This document shows, one piece after another, positions 8,172 through 16,928 of a stretch of DNA of 64,000 nucleotides. Under the pieces are notes generated by a model. That model made no database searches. It saw only the letters and a program-made list of their open reading frames with translations, and was not told where the DNA came from. This DNA comes from Paraburkholderia kirstenboschensis. Its GTDB lineage: Bacteria; Pseudomonadota; Gammaproteobacteria; Burkholderiales; Burkholderiaceae. The stretch covers positions 124,001 to 188,000 of the forward strand of contig NZ_CAJHCR010000013.1 in the NCBI RefSeq assembly GCF_904848585.1, given 5' to 3'. Each line of letters starts with the position of its first letter. Position 1 is the first letter of the stretch. The position numbers and the translations under genes are program-made.

Positions 8172-11100
8172 TTATCGAGCTTGAGTATTCAGTGGCACGG
8201 CGGCAGAGCGAGCCGCGCGGCGCCGCGCGAGCCACGCATGTACCGTACCGAACACGACGGGTACGAACATCAGCGTGGAGAGCGTGCCAAATGCCAGGCC
8301 GCCGATCACCGCGCGGCCGAGCGGCGCGTTCTGTTCGCCGCCGTCGCCGAGGCCGAGCGCCATCGGCAGCATGCCGATCAGCATTGCGAGCGCGGTCATC
8401 AGCACGGGCCTGAAGCGGTTGAAGCCCGCATCGAGCGCGGCGGCGAGCGGCTCCATGCCGGCCTGCAACGACTCCCGCGCCGTGTTGATCACGAGAATGC
8501 TGTTTGCCGTTGCAATGCCGATGCACAGAATCGTTCCTGTGAGAGCCGGCACGCTCAGCGTGGTATGCGTCGCGAACAGCATCCATGCGATGCCCGCGAG
8601 CGATGCGGGCAAGCCGCTGATGATGATCAGCGGATCCAGCCACGACTGGAAATTCACGACCATCAGCAGATAGACGAGTGCGATTGCGAACACGAGCCCG
8701 GCGCCGAGACCCGCGAACGACTCGTTCATCGACTGCACCTGACCGCGCATCACGATCGACGAACCGGGCGGCAACTGCGCGCGCGCCGCGTCGACGATCC
8801 TGGATACGTCGGCGGCGACGCCGCCCAGATCGCGTCCCTGCGTCGCCGCGAAGATGTCGAGCACCGGCTGCACGTTGTAGTGCGAGACGACCGCCTGTTG
8901 GGAGCTGCGACCCAACGTGCCGAGTGTGCCGAGCTGGTTTTGTGGCGCGACGGTGGGCTGATTCGTAGTCAACGGAATGTTCGAGAGCGTCTGCAGCGAG
9001 TCGATGTCGTACTGCGGCACCTCGGCCAGCAGCGGATAGCTGACGCCGTTCTTCGGATCCAGCCAGAAGTTCGGCGTGGTCTGCGAGCTGCCCGATAGCG
9101 CGATCAACAGGTTTTGCGCGACGTCGCGCTGCGTGAGGCCCGCCTGCATCGCCTTCGTGCGGTCGACGTTCACGTCGATGGTCGGCGCGTCGCCCGGCTG
9201 CTGGATGCGCGCGTCGACGAGACCGCGCACGCCGCGCAACTGCGCAAGCAGCCGGTCGGCCACCACGCGGTTCTTGTCGAGCTGATTGCCGACGATCTGC
9301 ACGTCGATGGGGGCGGGCAGGCCGAAGTTCAGGATCTGGCTGACGATGTCGGCGGGCAGGAACGCGAACGTCACCCCCGGGAACGACGTGGCGAGCACGT
9401 TGCGCAGTTGCGCGACGTATTGCGCGGTGGGCTTGTGCTTCGGTTGCAGCGTCACCAGGATGTCGGCGTCTTCGGGGCCGACCGGATCGGACGAGTCGTA
9501 GGTCAGATTGATGCCGCTGACAGGCACACCGATGTTATCGAGCACGGCCGCCTGCTCGGACTTCGGGATCACGCTGCGAATCTTCGCTTCGACCTGATCG
9601 GTGATGCGCGCTGTCTCCTCGATGCGGGTGCCCGTCGGTGCGCGCAGATGCAGGCGAATCTGCCCGGTATCGACGGAGGGAAAGAAGTCGCGCCCCGCGA
9701 ACGGGACGAGGACCAGAGACGCGAGACACAGCGCGACATACACCGGCACGAAACGGCGGCGTCGCGCGATCGCGCGTCCCAGCATCGCACGATAGCCGTT
9801 GCGCAGCGCCTCGAAGTGCCGTTCGAACCGCGCCTGGAAACGCGACACCGCGGCGAAGCGTCCGCGCTCGTCGTGGCTGTCTTTGGACGGCGCGCGCATC
9901 AGATACATTGCAAGTGTCGGAATCAGCGTGCGCGAGAAAAAGTACGACGCGCACATGGCGAACACGACCGCTTCCGCAAGCGGAACGAACAGGTAACGCG
10001 CGACGCCGGACAGCAGGAACATCGGTACGAACACAATGCAGATCGACATAGTCGAGACGAACGTGGGCACTGCGATCTCGCCTGAGCCGTTCAGGATCGC
10101 GTCATGCAACGGCTCGCCTTTCTCCAGATGGTGCGTGATGTTCTCGATCGCCACCGTCGCGTCGTCGACCAGAATACCGACAGCGAGCGCAAGGCCGCCA
10201 AGCGTCATGATGTTGATGGTCTGCCCGAGCGCTGCAAGTGCAATCAGCGATGTCATCACGGCGAGCGGAATCGTCACGGCAATGATCAGCGTTGCGCGCC
10301 AGCTGCCGAGAAACAGCAGAATCATCGCGGCCGTCAGGCACGCGGCGATCAGCGCTTCGCGCACCACGCCCGAAATGGCCGCCTTCACGAACACGGACTG
10401 ATCCGATAACGGGGTGATGTGCAGTGCTTTCGGCAAACCGGCAGCGATTTTCGGCAGCATGTCCTTGACCTGCTGGATGATCGTCAGCGTCGACGCGCTG
10501 CCGGTCTTCTCGACTTGCAGCAGCGCCGCGCGCTTGCCGTCGCTGCGCACGATGTTGGTCTGCGGCGCATAACCGTCGATCACATGCGCGACGTCGCGAA
10601 CGTACACCACGCCGCCTTGCACCGTCTTGATCGGCAGATCGTTGAGCGCAGCGACGCTCTTCGTGCTGCCGTTCATCTCGACGTTGTATTCGCGCGAGCC
10701 GATTTTCGCGGTGCCGCCCGGCAGAATCAGGTTCTGTGCATTGACTGCGTTGACGACGTCGATCGGTGCGAGTCCTTTCGCCTGCAGCGCCTTCGGATCG
10801 AGTTCGACCATGATCTGGCGGATCTTGCCGCCGAACGGCAGCGGCACCGCCGCGCCCTGCACGGTGGCTAACTGCGTGCGGATGAAGCTGTTGCCGAGAT
10901 CGTAGAGCGTCTGTTCGGGCAAGGTGTCGCTCGACAGGCCCAGTTGCAGGACAGGCACCGTCGATGCGTTGTACGTGATGATGTTCGGCGGCAACGTGCC
11001 CGGCGGCAGGACGCGCAAGATCGACGCCGAGTTCGATGCGGCTTCGGCGATCGCGCGGTTGATGTCGGCGCCGGGGTGAAAGAAGATCTTCACGACCGAG

Positions 11101-11366
11101 ACGCCGTTTAGCGATTGCGACTCGATGTGCTCGATGTCGTCGACGTCCGTCGTGAGCGCGCGCTCGTAATTCGACGTGATCCGGTGCGCCATGTCTTCGG
11201 CGGAAAAGCCGTTGTACGACCAGACAATGCTGACCACGGGAATGTCGATGTTCGGAAAGATGTCGGTCGGCGTGCGCATGATCGCAAGCGGGCCGAGTAT
11301 GAAGAGCAGCACGGCCACCACGATAAAGGTATAGGGCCGCCGCAGGGCCAGTCTGACTATCCACAT
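8172..11366 (-). CDS. RND multidrug/solvent efflux inner-membrane permease
   Basis: AcrB-superfamily proton-driven permease, 1064 residues. The ATG at 11366, preceded by AGGA, starts the standard first helix (MWIVRLALRRPYTF). The TM4 proton-relay motif is present (LAVGILVDDATVAIENI), and two large periplasmic porter loops follow TM1 and TM7. The sequence resembles the hydrophobic and drug group rather than CusA-type metal pumps, although the neighbouring two-component system is of the metal type. It is the first gene of the permease-adaptor-channel operon. The substrate cannot be read from sequence. Confidence 0.92.
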   Translation of the reverse strand: MWIVRLALRRPYTFIVVAVLLFILGPLAIMRTPTDIFPNIDIPVVSIVWSYNGFSAEDMAHRITSNYERALTTDVDDIEHIESQSLNGVSVVKIFFHPGADINRAIAEAASNSASILRVLPPGTLPPNIITYNASTVPVLQLGLSSDTLPEQTLYDLGNSFIRTQLATVQGAAVPLPFGGKIRQIMVELDPKALQAKGLAPIDVVNAVNAQNLILPGGTAKIGSREYNVEMNGSTKSVAALNDLPIKTVQGGVVYVRDVAHVIDGYAPQTNIVRSDGKRAALLQVEKTGSASTLTIIQQVKDMLPKIAAGLPKALHITPLSDQSVFVKAAISGVVREALIAACLTAAMILLFLGSWRATLIIAVTIPLAVMTSLIALAALGQTINIMTLGGLALAVGILVDDATVAIENITHHLEKGEPLHDAILNGSGEIAVPTFVSTMSICIVFVPMFLLSGVARYLFVPLAEAVVFAMCASYFFSRTLIPTLAMYLMRAPSKDSHDERGRFAAVSRFQARFERHFEALRNGYRAMLGRAIARRRRFVPVYVALCLASLVLVPFAGRDFFPSVDTGQIRLHLRAPTGTRIEETARITDQVEAKIRSVIPKSEQAAVLDNIGVPVSGINLTYDSSDPVGPEDADILVTLQPKHKPTAQYVAQLRNVLATSFPGVTFAFLPADIVSQILNFGLPAPIDVQIVGNQLDKNRVVADRLLAQLRGVRGLVDARIQQPGDAPTIDVNVDRTKAMQAGLTQRDVAQNLLIALSGSSQTTPNFWLDPKNGVSYPLLAEVPQYDIDSLQTLSNIPLTTNQPTVAPQNQLGTLGTLGRSSQQAVVSHYNVQPVLDIFAATQGRDLGGVAADVSRIVDAARAQLPPGSSIVMRGQVQSMNESFAGLGAGLVFAIALVYLLMVVNFQSWLDPLIIISGLPASLAGIAWMLFATHTTLSVPALTGTILCIGIATANSILVINTARESLQAGMEPLAAALDAGFNRFRPVLMTALAMLIGMLPMALGLGDGGEQNAPLGRAVIGGLAFGTLSTLMFVPVVFGTVHAWLARRRAARSAAVPLNTQAR

Positions 11367-11470
11367 GACATTTTCCTGGACGATGGGCTTGAGAGATGGC
11401 CTCTGCCGCGGTGCGTCCAAGCGGTGCAATGCGGCGGGCTGATGACGTCGCAGTGTGCCGATCCGTCACT

Positions 11471-11500
11471 GACTTGTAAGTGACGCCGTCATTACAAGTC
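11471..11500. promoter_or_regulatory. Inverted repeat in the RND promoter, candidate response-regulator site
   Basis: GACTTGTAA(G)TGAC and its inverse GTCATTACAAGTC face each other across GCC. The arms match apart from one extra G. It lies about 105 bases upstream of the permease start, in the region shared with the divergent DUF4148 gene. The TTACAA/TTGTAA half-sites are reminiscent of CusR/CopR boxes. Binding by the regulator at 3323-4000 is inferred. Confidence 0.5.
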
Positions 11501-11568
11501 TGTTATCTGCATGGGTGCAAAGACGGCAATCGACGGCAACGAGCAGCAGCACTGGGCGCGCTCGAAGA

Positions 11569-11582
11569 TGACAAGCTTGTAA
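11569..11582. promoter_or_regulatory. Second TTGTAA-type dyad, TGACAAGCTTGTAA
   Basis: A near-palindrome with a perfect 10 base core (ACAAGCTTGT) that resembles the TGACAAnnTTGTCA boxes of CusR-like regulators. It sits about 100 bases downstream of the larger inverted repeat and about 130 bases before the DUF4148 start. It may serve that gene, the RND operon, or both. Confidence 0.45.
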
Positions 11583-11710
11583 TGCGCTGGTCAGCATTGG
11601 GTCAGTGCTGATTGCCCACAATCCGTTCAACCCTTCACGAATCGCAACGGAGGGAACCCGGGCCGCGTTCATCGTGAATGTGGCCGCAACCCACAGACAG
11701 GTGAATGATC

Positions 11711-12028
11711 ATGAAAGCACTGCTCAACGTTGTTCTCGTTTCCTGCGCACTGGCCGCGCCCGCGCTTTCGTTCGCGCAAACCGTCGACCAACCGGTGACG
11801 CGTGCCGAAGTGCGCGCCGATCTCGTGCAGTTTGAAATGGCCGGATATCGTCCGGTTGCATCTGACGCGCAGTATCCCGCGGACATCCAGGCCGCAGAGG
11901 CGAAGGTGTCCGCCGCACGGACTGCTGCGTATACGACGTCGGTAGGGGGCGTGTCGATGAACGGCTCGTCGCAAGCAGGCGCGCCGGCATCGGTGGACGG
12001 TGCCGGGCAGATCTACTTCGGACATTGA
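11711..12028 (+). CDS. Small secreted DUF4148 protein
   Basis: A 105-residue protein with a signal peptide (hydrophobic stretch about 4-17, cleavage expected after LSFA) and the DUF4148 pattern: PVTRAEVRADL, then a DIQAAEAKV motif and a Gly/Ser-rich tail. This family is common and multicopy in Burkholderiaceae; its role is unknown, probably periplasmic. The ATG at 11711 gives the usual MKALLN start; an ATG two codons upstream is also possible. It is divergent from the RND operon, with possible shared regulation through the inverted repeats at 11471-11582. Confidence 0.85.
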   Translation: MKALLNVVLVSCALAAPALSFAQTVDQPVTRAEVRADLVQFEMAGYRPVASDAQYPADIQAAEAKVSAARTAAYTTSVGGVSMNGSSQAGAPASVDGAGQIYFGH

Positions 12029-12322
12029 GCCGCGTTTGCGGTGTGACGTGCAACAGCCGGGCGGGCAATGAATGCGTTCCTCGCGTGACGCGGGCTGCCC
12101 GGGCTTTCGCTCGCTACCAGTCGATGGCGGTTTCTGATTGCTTCGATGAGGAACCTTGCGCGCTGGCGGCAACTATCGCGAGCAGCGTGGGTCGCTGGTT
12201 CGTCTCACGTTCTTGACCAGTGGGTTCGACATCAACCTTGTTCGCGTCGGAACACGCGATAGAGTATTGGTGCTTCCGGCGCGTAACCGGAAGGCAACGA
12301 TCGACGTGTTCTCAACGAGGCT
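12029..12322. other. Intergenic region between convergent genes
   Basis: Nearly 300 bases between the DUF4148 stop and the end of the minus-strand aldo/keto reductase gene. I see no convincing gene, terminator or repeat in it. Confidence 0.35.
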
Positions 12323-13306
12323 TTACCACTGCTGATGGACAAACGGCGCGATCTTTTCCAGGTACAGCGCGCGAAGGACCGCCATGGCCGAATCAGTCAG
12401 CGGCGGCAGTTCGCTCGCCTCGCTATTTGCTTTGGCTTGCGCTGCGTTCTTCGCCCCTGGGATGACAGTCGTCACTCCATTGTTCATGAGAATCCAGCGA
12501 AGCGCGAACTGCGCCATCGTGGCGTTCTGCGGAACGAGTGAGCGGATTTCGTCGACGGCTTCCAGAGCGACGTCATAAGGAACGCCGGCAAAAGTCTCGC
12601 CCTTGTCGAACGCCTCGCCATTACGATTGAAAAGGCGATGGTCATTGGCCGCAAACGTCGTCTCGCGCGTCATTTTTCCCGTGAGCAGGCCCGATGCAAG
12701 AGGCACCCGGACAATGACCGCGATTCCTCGGTCACGAGCTTCCTGAATGAAGCGGGCTGGCCTTTGCCTGAAAATGTTGTAGATGATCTGTACCGACTTC
12801 ACGCCCGGATATTCGATCGCCTTCAGACCTTCTTCGACTTTCTCGACCGACACACCGTAGCTGCTGATCTTTCCCGATGCGACCATGCGGTCCATCGCAT
12901 CGAAAACCTCCGGCCGGTAGTAGACCTCGGTCGGTGGACAATGAAGCTGTACCAGATCGAGGCGCTCCATATCCAGGTTCTTCAAAGACCGGTCGACAAA
13001 AGCATGCAGATTCGCTGCGGTGTAGCCCTGTGCCACGTGAGGGTCCAGGCGCCGCCCAGCCTTGGTCGCAACGAAGGGTCGCGGCCCTGAGCGTTCTTTT
13101 AGCACGTCCGCGATGATCCGCTCCGAACGCCCGTCGCCGTAAACGTCGGCGGTGTCAATGAAGGTTGTACCGTTGTCGAGCGCTGCATGCAGGGCGGCCT
13201 TTGCATCGCTCTCGGCGACGTCGCCCCATGAGCCTCCAATCGCCCATGCGCCAAACCCGATTTCAGAGACGCTTCTTTCCGCGTGTCCGAATTTCCGCTG
13301 TTTCAT
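12323..13306 (-). CDS. Aldo/keto reductase
   Basis: NAD(P)H-dependent oxidoreductase with a TIM barrel, 327 residues. The AKR tetrad is visible: Asp and Tyr in FIDTADVYGDG, Lys in FVATKAG and His in DLVQLHCPP. A C-terminal cofactor segment (VIPGAKNAAQAKAN) is also present. The ATG at 13306 starts the conserved MKQRKFG segment; the longer ORF adds an unrelated leader. The upstream SDR gene on the same strand ends 13 bases before it, so the two probably form an operon controlled from the promoter shared with the LysR gene at 14221. The substrate is unknown. Confidence 0.88.
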   Translation of the reverse strand: MKQRKFGHAERSVSEIGFGAWAIGGSWGDVAESDAKAALHAALDNGTTFIDTADVYGDGRSERIIADVLKERSGPRPFVATKAGRRLDPHVAQGYTAANLHAFVDRSLKNLDMERLDLVQLHCPPTEVYYRPEVFDAMDRMVASGKISSYGVSVEKVEEGLKAIEYPGVKSVQIIYNIFRQRPARFIQEARDRGIAVIVRVPLASGLLTGKMTRETTFAANDHRLFNRNGEAFDKGETFAGVPYDVALEAVDEIRSLVPQNATMAQFALRWILMNNGVTTVIPGAKNAAQAKANSEASELPPLTDSAMAVLRALYLEKIAPFVHQQW

Positions 13307-13319
13307 CTTGATTCTCCGT

Positions 13320-14093
13320 TCATGGCATGAGTTGTCCGCCGTTGACCTCAATGACCTGCCCCGTGATATATCCCGACATGGCGGGAGACGCGAGGAACAG
13401 AAATGCACCGACGCATTCCTCCGGCAGGCCCTCTCTGCCCATCGGCACCGTGGCTGTCTGCGACGCCCGGATTTCCGGCGGCGTGTATTTGTCGTGGAAC
13501 GGCGTTTGTATGAGTCCTGGTGCTACCGCGTTGACCCGTATTCCGTCGTGTACGAATTCCTTTGCATGGCCACGGGTCAAACTGCTGACAAAGCTTTTCG
13601 AAGCTGCGTAAAGCACCGCTCCTGCGCCGCCGCCCGTACGTGCAGCAATGGACGACGTATTGATGACGTAACCGCCGGATTCCTTGAGAAACGGATGGGC
13701 AGCCGAGGTTGCTTCCCAAACCGATCTAGCGTTCAGATTGACAACCTGTTCGAAGTGGCTGGCCGAGGCGCTTATAGATTCCAGCCGTCCCAACATGCCG
13801 CCGGCGTTATTGATGAGCCCGTCAAGTCCGCCTAGCAGTTGCGCCGCTTCCTTTACGACCCGCGATGCTTCGCCCGGCTCGCTGACGTCGCCCTGGACAA
13901 GGTGAATGCGCTCCGGTGATTCCGCTCGCAGCGCTTGCGCGGCCGCTTCGCTCTCGTTGAAATGCGCGACCACGTGCGCACCCTGTGCGGCAAATGCGCG
14001 AACAACAGCCGCTCCTATTCCAGTCGACCCGCCCGTGACGAGAACTCTCGTATCTTTCAGATCGCCAATGTGTATTTGCTCAAGTCCATGCAT
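13320..14093 (-). CDS. Short-chain dehydrogenase/reductase
   Basis: Classical SDR, 257 residues. It shows the Rossmann glycine motif TGGSTGIG (20-27), NNAGG, the active-site Ser in SSIAART and the YAASK catalytic pair, and ends in a typical TGQVIEVNGGQ. The ATG at 14093 has a strong GGAGGAAA ribosome binding site, preferred over the upstream in-frame ATG at 14120. First gene of a likely two-gene operon with the aldo/keto reductase. It is divergent from a LysR regulator with a dyad between them. Function beyond NAD(P)-dependent reduction or oxidation is not determinable. Confidence 0.88.
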   Translation of the reverse strand: MHGLEQIHIGDLKDTRVLVTGGSTGIGAAVVRAFAAQGAHVVAHFNESEAAAQALRAESPERIHLVQGDVSEPGEASRVVKEAAQLLGGLDGLINNAGGMLGRLESISASASHFEQVVNLNARSVWEATSAAHPFLKESGGYVINTSSIAARTGGGAGAVLYAASKSFVSSLTRGHAKEFVHDGIRVNAVAPGLIQTPFHDKYTPPEIRASQTATVPMGREGLPEECVGAFLFLASPAMSGYITGQVIEVNGGQLMP

Positions 14094-14190
14094 GGAATTT
14101 CCTCCGAATGGATCAAACATGAGCGGGGCATATGCCTCAGCGCTCTGGGTACTTGACCAGGAAAATGATTACATACCGTAGAATGAAACG

Positions 14191-14211
14191 GATTCACTGG
14201 AGCGATGAATC
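14191..14211. promoter_or_regulatory. Dyad between SDR and LysR genes
   Basis: GATTCA, nine bases, TGAATC, ending nine bases before the LysR start at 14221. Its position in a divergent LysR/target promoter fits an autoregulatory LysR site. Binding is inferred. Confidence 0.4.
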
Positions 14212-14220
14212 GCATTCACC

Positions 14221-15150
14221 ATGGCAAAGAACGACCGGATCGATTTTGCAGACTTAAGGTTGTTTCTCGCGATAGTCAGGTGCCGGAGTTTCCGGCTTGC
14301 TGCCATTGAACTAGGGCAGACCCCGTCGGCAGTCAGTCACGCGATGCGGCGGCTGGAAGATCGCCTCGGCGCAAAGCTGCTCAACCGCACAAGCAGGGCG
14401 GTTTCGCCCACGGAGGCCGGGCTCGATCTCGCTTCCCGGCTGGAAGAAGGCTTCAATCAGATCGGCTCGGCTCTGGAGAGTTTTGAAGCGCCGGGTACGG
14501 CGCGGCTCGGCTCTTTACGTCTAAATGTTTTCGCGGATGCCGCCCACTTGCTGGTCGCACCGGCATTGCCGGAATTCGCGCGCCTGTGTCCCGAAGTGCA
14601 GCTTACGGTCGTGGTCGATAACCGGCCAATCGATATCGTTGCAGAAGGATACGACGCTGGAATCCGCTACGGTCACCATGTTCCGGAAGACATGATTGCG
14701 GTGCCGCTTACCGGCCCGCAGCGATGGGTAATGGCCGCGTCGCCCGCATATCTGAAGAAACACGGCACTCCCCGTCATGTCAGCGAGCTGGCCGATCACA
14801 ACTGCCTTCAGCTTTTACTCGGCGACAATTCGAGCTACCGTTGGGAGGTCAACGTTGCAGGTAAAACAACCCCTATGCGAGTGCCCGGGTCGATTACGAT
14901 CAACGATACCGCGACCACGATCAGCGCGTGCAAGGCGGGAATGGGCATAGCGTATCTGCTCGAGGCCCGCATCGCGGATGAACTGGCACGGCATACCCTG
15001 AGGGTTGTCCTGGGAGAGCATGCGTGCGCTGAGGATCCTTTCCACATTTACTACAGCGGCCGTCGATACAACCACCCGGCGTTACTTAGCTTGATCAATA
15101 TCATCCGGAAACAGCAGTCACTCGCGAAGATTTCGAGGGCGCGTGCGTGA
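14221..15150 (+). CDS. LysR-family transcriptional regulator
   Basis: A 309-residue LysR protein. The N-terminal winged helix is clear (DLRLFLAIVRCRSFRLAA, then PSAVSHAMRRLEDRLGAKLL and the SPTEAG signature) and is followed by a periplasmic-binding-like effector domain. It is transcribed away from the SDR/aldo-keto reductase pair and most likely controls it. No ribosome binding site is obvious before the ATG. The effector is unknown. Confidence 0.9.
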   Translation: MAKNDRIDFADLRLFLAIVRCRSFRLAAIELGQTPSAVSHAMRRLEDRLGAKLLNRTSRAVSPTEAGLDLASRLEEGFNQIGSALESFEAPGTARLGSLRLNVFADAAHLLVAPALPEFARLCPEVQLTVVVDNRPIDIVAEGYDAGIRYGHHVPEDMIAVPLTGPQRWVMAASPAYLKKHGTPRHVSELADHNCLQLLLGDNSSYRWEVNVAGKTTPMRVPGSITINDTATTISACKAGMGIAYLLEARIADELARHTLRVVLGEHACAEDPFHIYYSGRRYNHPALLSLINIIRKQQSLAKISRARA

Positions 15151-15217
15151 GCCGGAACGGAGCCGCCAATTGCTGCTGTTGCCACGAAGGTTCATTGACG
15201 TGGATAGTCGTCATGCC

Positions 15218-15247
15218 GTCCGTCGCACGCGTTCGCATGCGACGGAC
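15218..15247. terminator. Hairpin between convergent genes, possible bidirectional terminator
   Basis: A perfect 10 base stem (GTCCGTCGCA against TGCGACGGAC), extendable by an inner GCG/CGC, lies between the LysR stop (15150) and the end of the SDR gene (15264). No T-run follows on either strand, so termination activity is uncertain. Confidence 0.4.
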
Positions 15248-15263
15248 GAGCGCTCCGATGCCG

Positions 15264-15968
15264 TTAGTGAGCAACCGGCTCGTTGAGATAGACGCCCGAG
15301 GACAGTGTGGCTTTCACCTCACGCGTGAACTCGTCGGTGGATACTTCCTCCGCACCGGCCTCAATTGCGTCGTATGCCTGACGCACGACGTCGGCCGGCG
15401 TCGCCTTCGGCACTTCCAGCCCGCGCGTCAGATCCGTATCGATGAAGCCGGCATGAAGCCCGACGACTTGCGTATGCTGTTCGCGCAACGAATGACGCAG
15501 GCCGTTGGTCAGAGCCCACGCGGCCGACTTTGACACGCCATAACCAGAGAGGATCGGCCGGTTCACCCAGCTCGCGACCGAAAGCACGTTCAGAATCGCG
15601 CCGCCGCCGTTGCCGGCGAGGTTGCCCGCAAACGCCCGCGACATCGCCAGCATGCCAAACACGTTGGTTTCGAGGTGATCGCGCAACGCGTCGATCGCGC
15701 CGTCGTCCGTCAGGCTGCCAAGCCGTGCTATGCCCGCATTGTTGATCAGCAGCGTGACGTCACCCGCCGCCTCGGCGGCAGCGGCGACCGCCGCTGGATC
15801 GGTCACGTCCAGTTTCACCGGCGCGACGCCCGGCAACGTCACACTGGCCGGATCGCGCGCGCCCGCATAGACCTTGCGCGCCCCTCTTTCGAGCGCCTGT
15901 TTCGCAAACTCGAGACCAAGGCCGCGATTCGCGCCCGTTACGAAAACAACAGAACCTTCGATTTTCAT
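15264..15968 (-). CDS. Short-chain dehydrogenase/reductase
   Basis: SDR of 234 residues with TGANRGLG (11-18), NNAGIARLG, an active-site Ser in NVLSVAS and the YGVSK catalytic motif. It ends with a short EFTREVKATLSSG tail that resembles SDRs regulated by adjacent TetR genes. It is divergent from the TetR gene at 16203, and two similar operator-like repeats lie between them. It probably handles a small carbonyl compound; the substrate is not known. Confidence 0.87.
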   Translation of the reverse strand: MKIEGSVVFVTGANRGLGLEFAKQALERGARKVYAGARDPASVTLPGVAPVKLDVTDPAAVAAAAEAAGDVTLLINNAGIARLGSLTDDGAIDALRDHLETNVFGMLAMSRAFAGNLAGNGGGAILNVLSVASWVNRPILSGYGVSKSAAWALTNGLRHSLREQHTQVVGLHAGFIDTDLTRGLEVPKATPADVVRQAYDAIEAGAEEVSTDEFTREVKATLSSGVYLNEPVAH

Positions 15969-16083
15969 GACGCATCCTTCATAGGGTTAATCGCAGGCGC
16001 GCCGGCTCACCGGGCGCATGGGAACTGATCAAAAAACTTCGTTGCGTATTACTTCCCTTCACGCCCGAAAGTCCGCTAGACTC

Positions 16084-16103
16084 ATGTCAATGTCGATCGC
16101 CAT
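16084..16103. promoter_or_regulatory. TetR operator candidate, copy 1
   Basis: A 20 base block beginning ATGTCAATG and ending GATCGCCAT. It matches a second block at 16139-16158 at about 17 of 20 positions. Both blocks lie in the divergent promoter between an SDR and a TetR gene. Confidence 0.45.
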
Positions 16104-16138
16104 CGTCTTTTGATGCATTGTGTCGACGCAGCTCGGGT

Positions 16139-16158
16139 ATGTCAATGGTGATCGACAT
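16139..16158. promoter_or_regulatory. TetR operator candidate, copy 2
   Basis: ATGTCAATG...GATCGACAT, with terminal ATGTC/GACAT arms and an overlapping CAATG/CATTG dyad (16143-16160). It is 55 bases downstream of copy 1 and 45 bases before the TetR start at 16203. Confidence 0.5.
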
Positions 16159-16202
16159 TGTGTTTGTTAATCGATGCGATTGTCTGGATAAGGGAGAAAG
16201 CG

Positions 16203-16781
16203 ATGGGTGTGTCTCGGCAACAGGCCGCCGAAAACCGGAGCGCGATTGTCGCGGCCGCCGAGCGGCTGTTCCGCATTCACGGCGTCGACGCCGTGGGGCT
16301 CGCGGAGCTGATGAAGGAAGCCGGTTTTACGCAGGGTGGCTTTTACAACCACTTCAAGTCCAAGGACGCGCTGGTCGCCGCGGTGATGGAAAAGGCCATG
16401 CAAGATTATGCTGATTCGCCGAACGCCGGCAGCCTGGTCAAGCAAACCGCGCGGTACCTGTCGACCCGGCACCGCGACAACATCGAGGCGGGATGCCCGC
16501 TGTCCGGCTTCGTTGGCGACGCTCCGCGGATGACCGCCGCCGCGCGTGTGTCCTACGCGCGCGGCCTGGCGGCGTATCTCGACCGGTTTGCAGCCATGAT
16601 TTGCAAGGAAGGCGCGGCGCCGGAAGAAACCCGCCAGGATGCCATTGCAGCGTTCAGTCAGATGGTCGGGGCGCTCGTGTTATCGCGCGCGGTTGCAGAC
16701 GCCGATCCCGCCTTCGCAGACGAAATCCTCGAAGCAGGGCGCCGCATGCTTGCCGATGAGACGCCACCTACGGCTCCCTGA
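16203..16781 (+). CDS. TetR-family transcriptional regulator
   Basis: A 192-residue repressor. The N-terminal helix-turn-helix contains GLAELMKEAGFTQGGFYNHF and KSKDALVAAV, and an all-helical ligand domain follows. The ATG at 16203, preceded by GGGAGAAAG, is the natural start; the longer ORF from 16158 starts inside the operator region. It is a close relative in design of the second TetR in this window (30172). It is divergent from an SDR gene, which is its likely target. Confidence 0.88.
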   Translation: MGVSRQQAAENRSAIVAAAERLFRIHGVDAVGLAELMKEAGFTQGGFYNHFKSKDALVAAVMEKAMQDYADSPNAGSLVKQTARYLSTRHRDNIEAGCPLSGFVGDAPRMTAAARVSYARGLAAYLDRFAAMICKEGAAPEETRQDAIAAFSQMVGALVLSRAVADADPAFADEILEAGRRMLADETPPTAP

Positions 16782-16928
16782 GCGCCGGGTGCGATTCACG
16801 GCTACGCGCCAAGGATCATTTCAACGCCGACCAGGACAGTGACTGGAATCGGGCAGGGCCGTTCAACTAGTGACTGGTCTAGACCGTCGAAGGTTGTTCG
16901 CGCTCGCGGCGCTCAAGGGACGCTCGAC

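Noticed and set aside
6894..9098. 734-codon plus-strand open frame across the efflux operon
   Set aside because: It lies antisense to the outer-membrane and adaptor genes and the 3' end of the permease gene. It is rich in Arg/His and has no motif; a typical high-GC shadow frame.
10102..11469. 455-codon minus-strand frame overlapping the permease start
   Set aside because: Same strand but another frame from the permease; the composition is Arg/His-rich and the permease reading is unmistakable.
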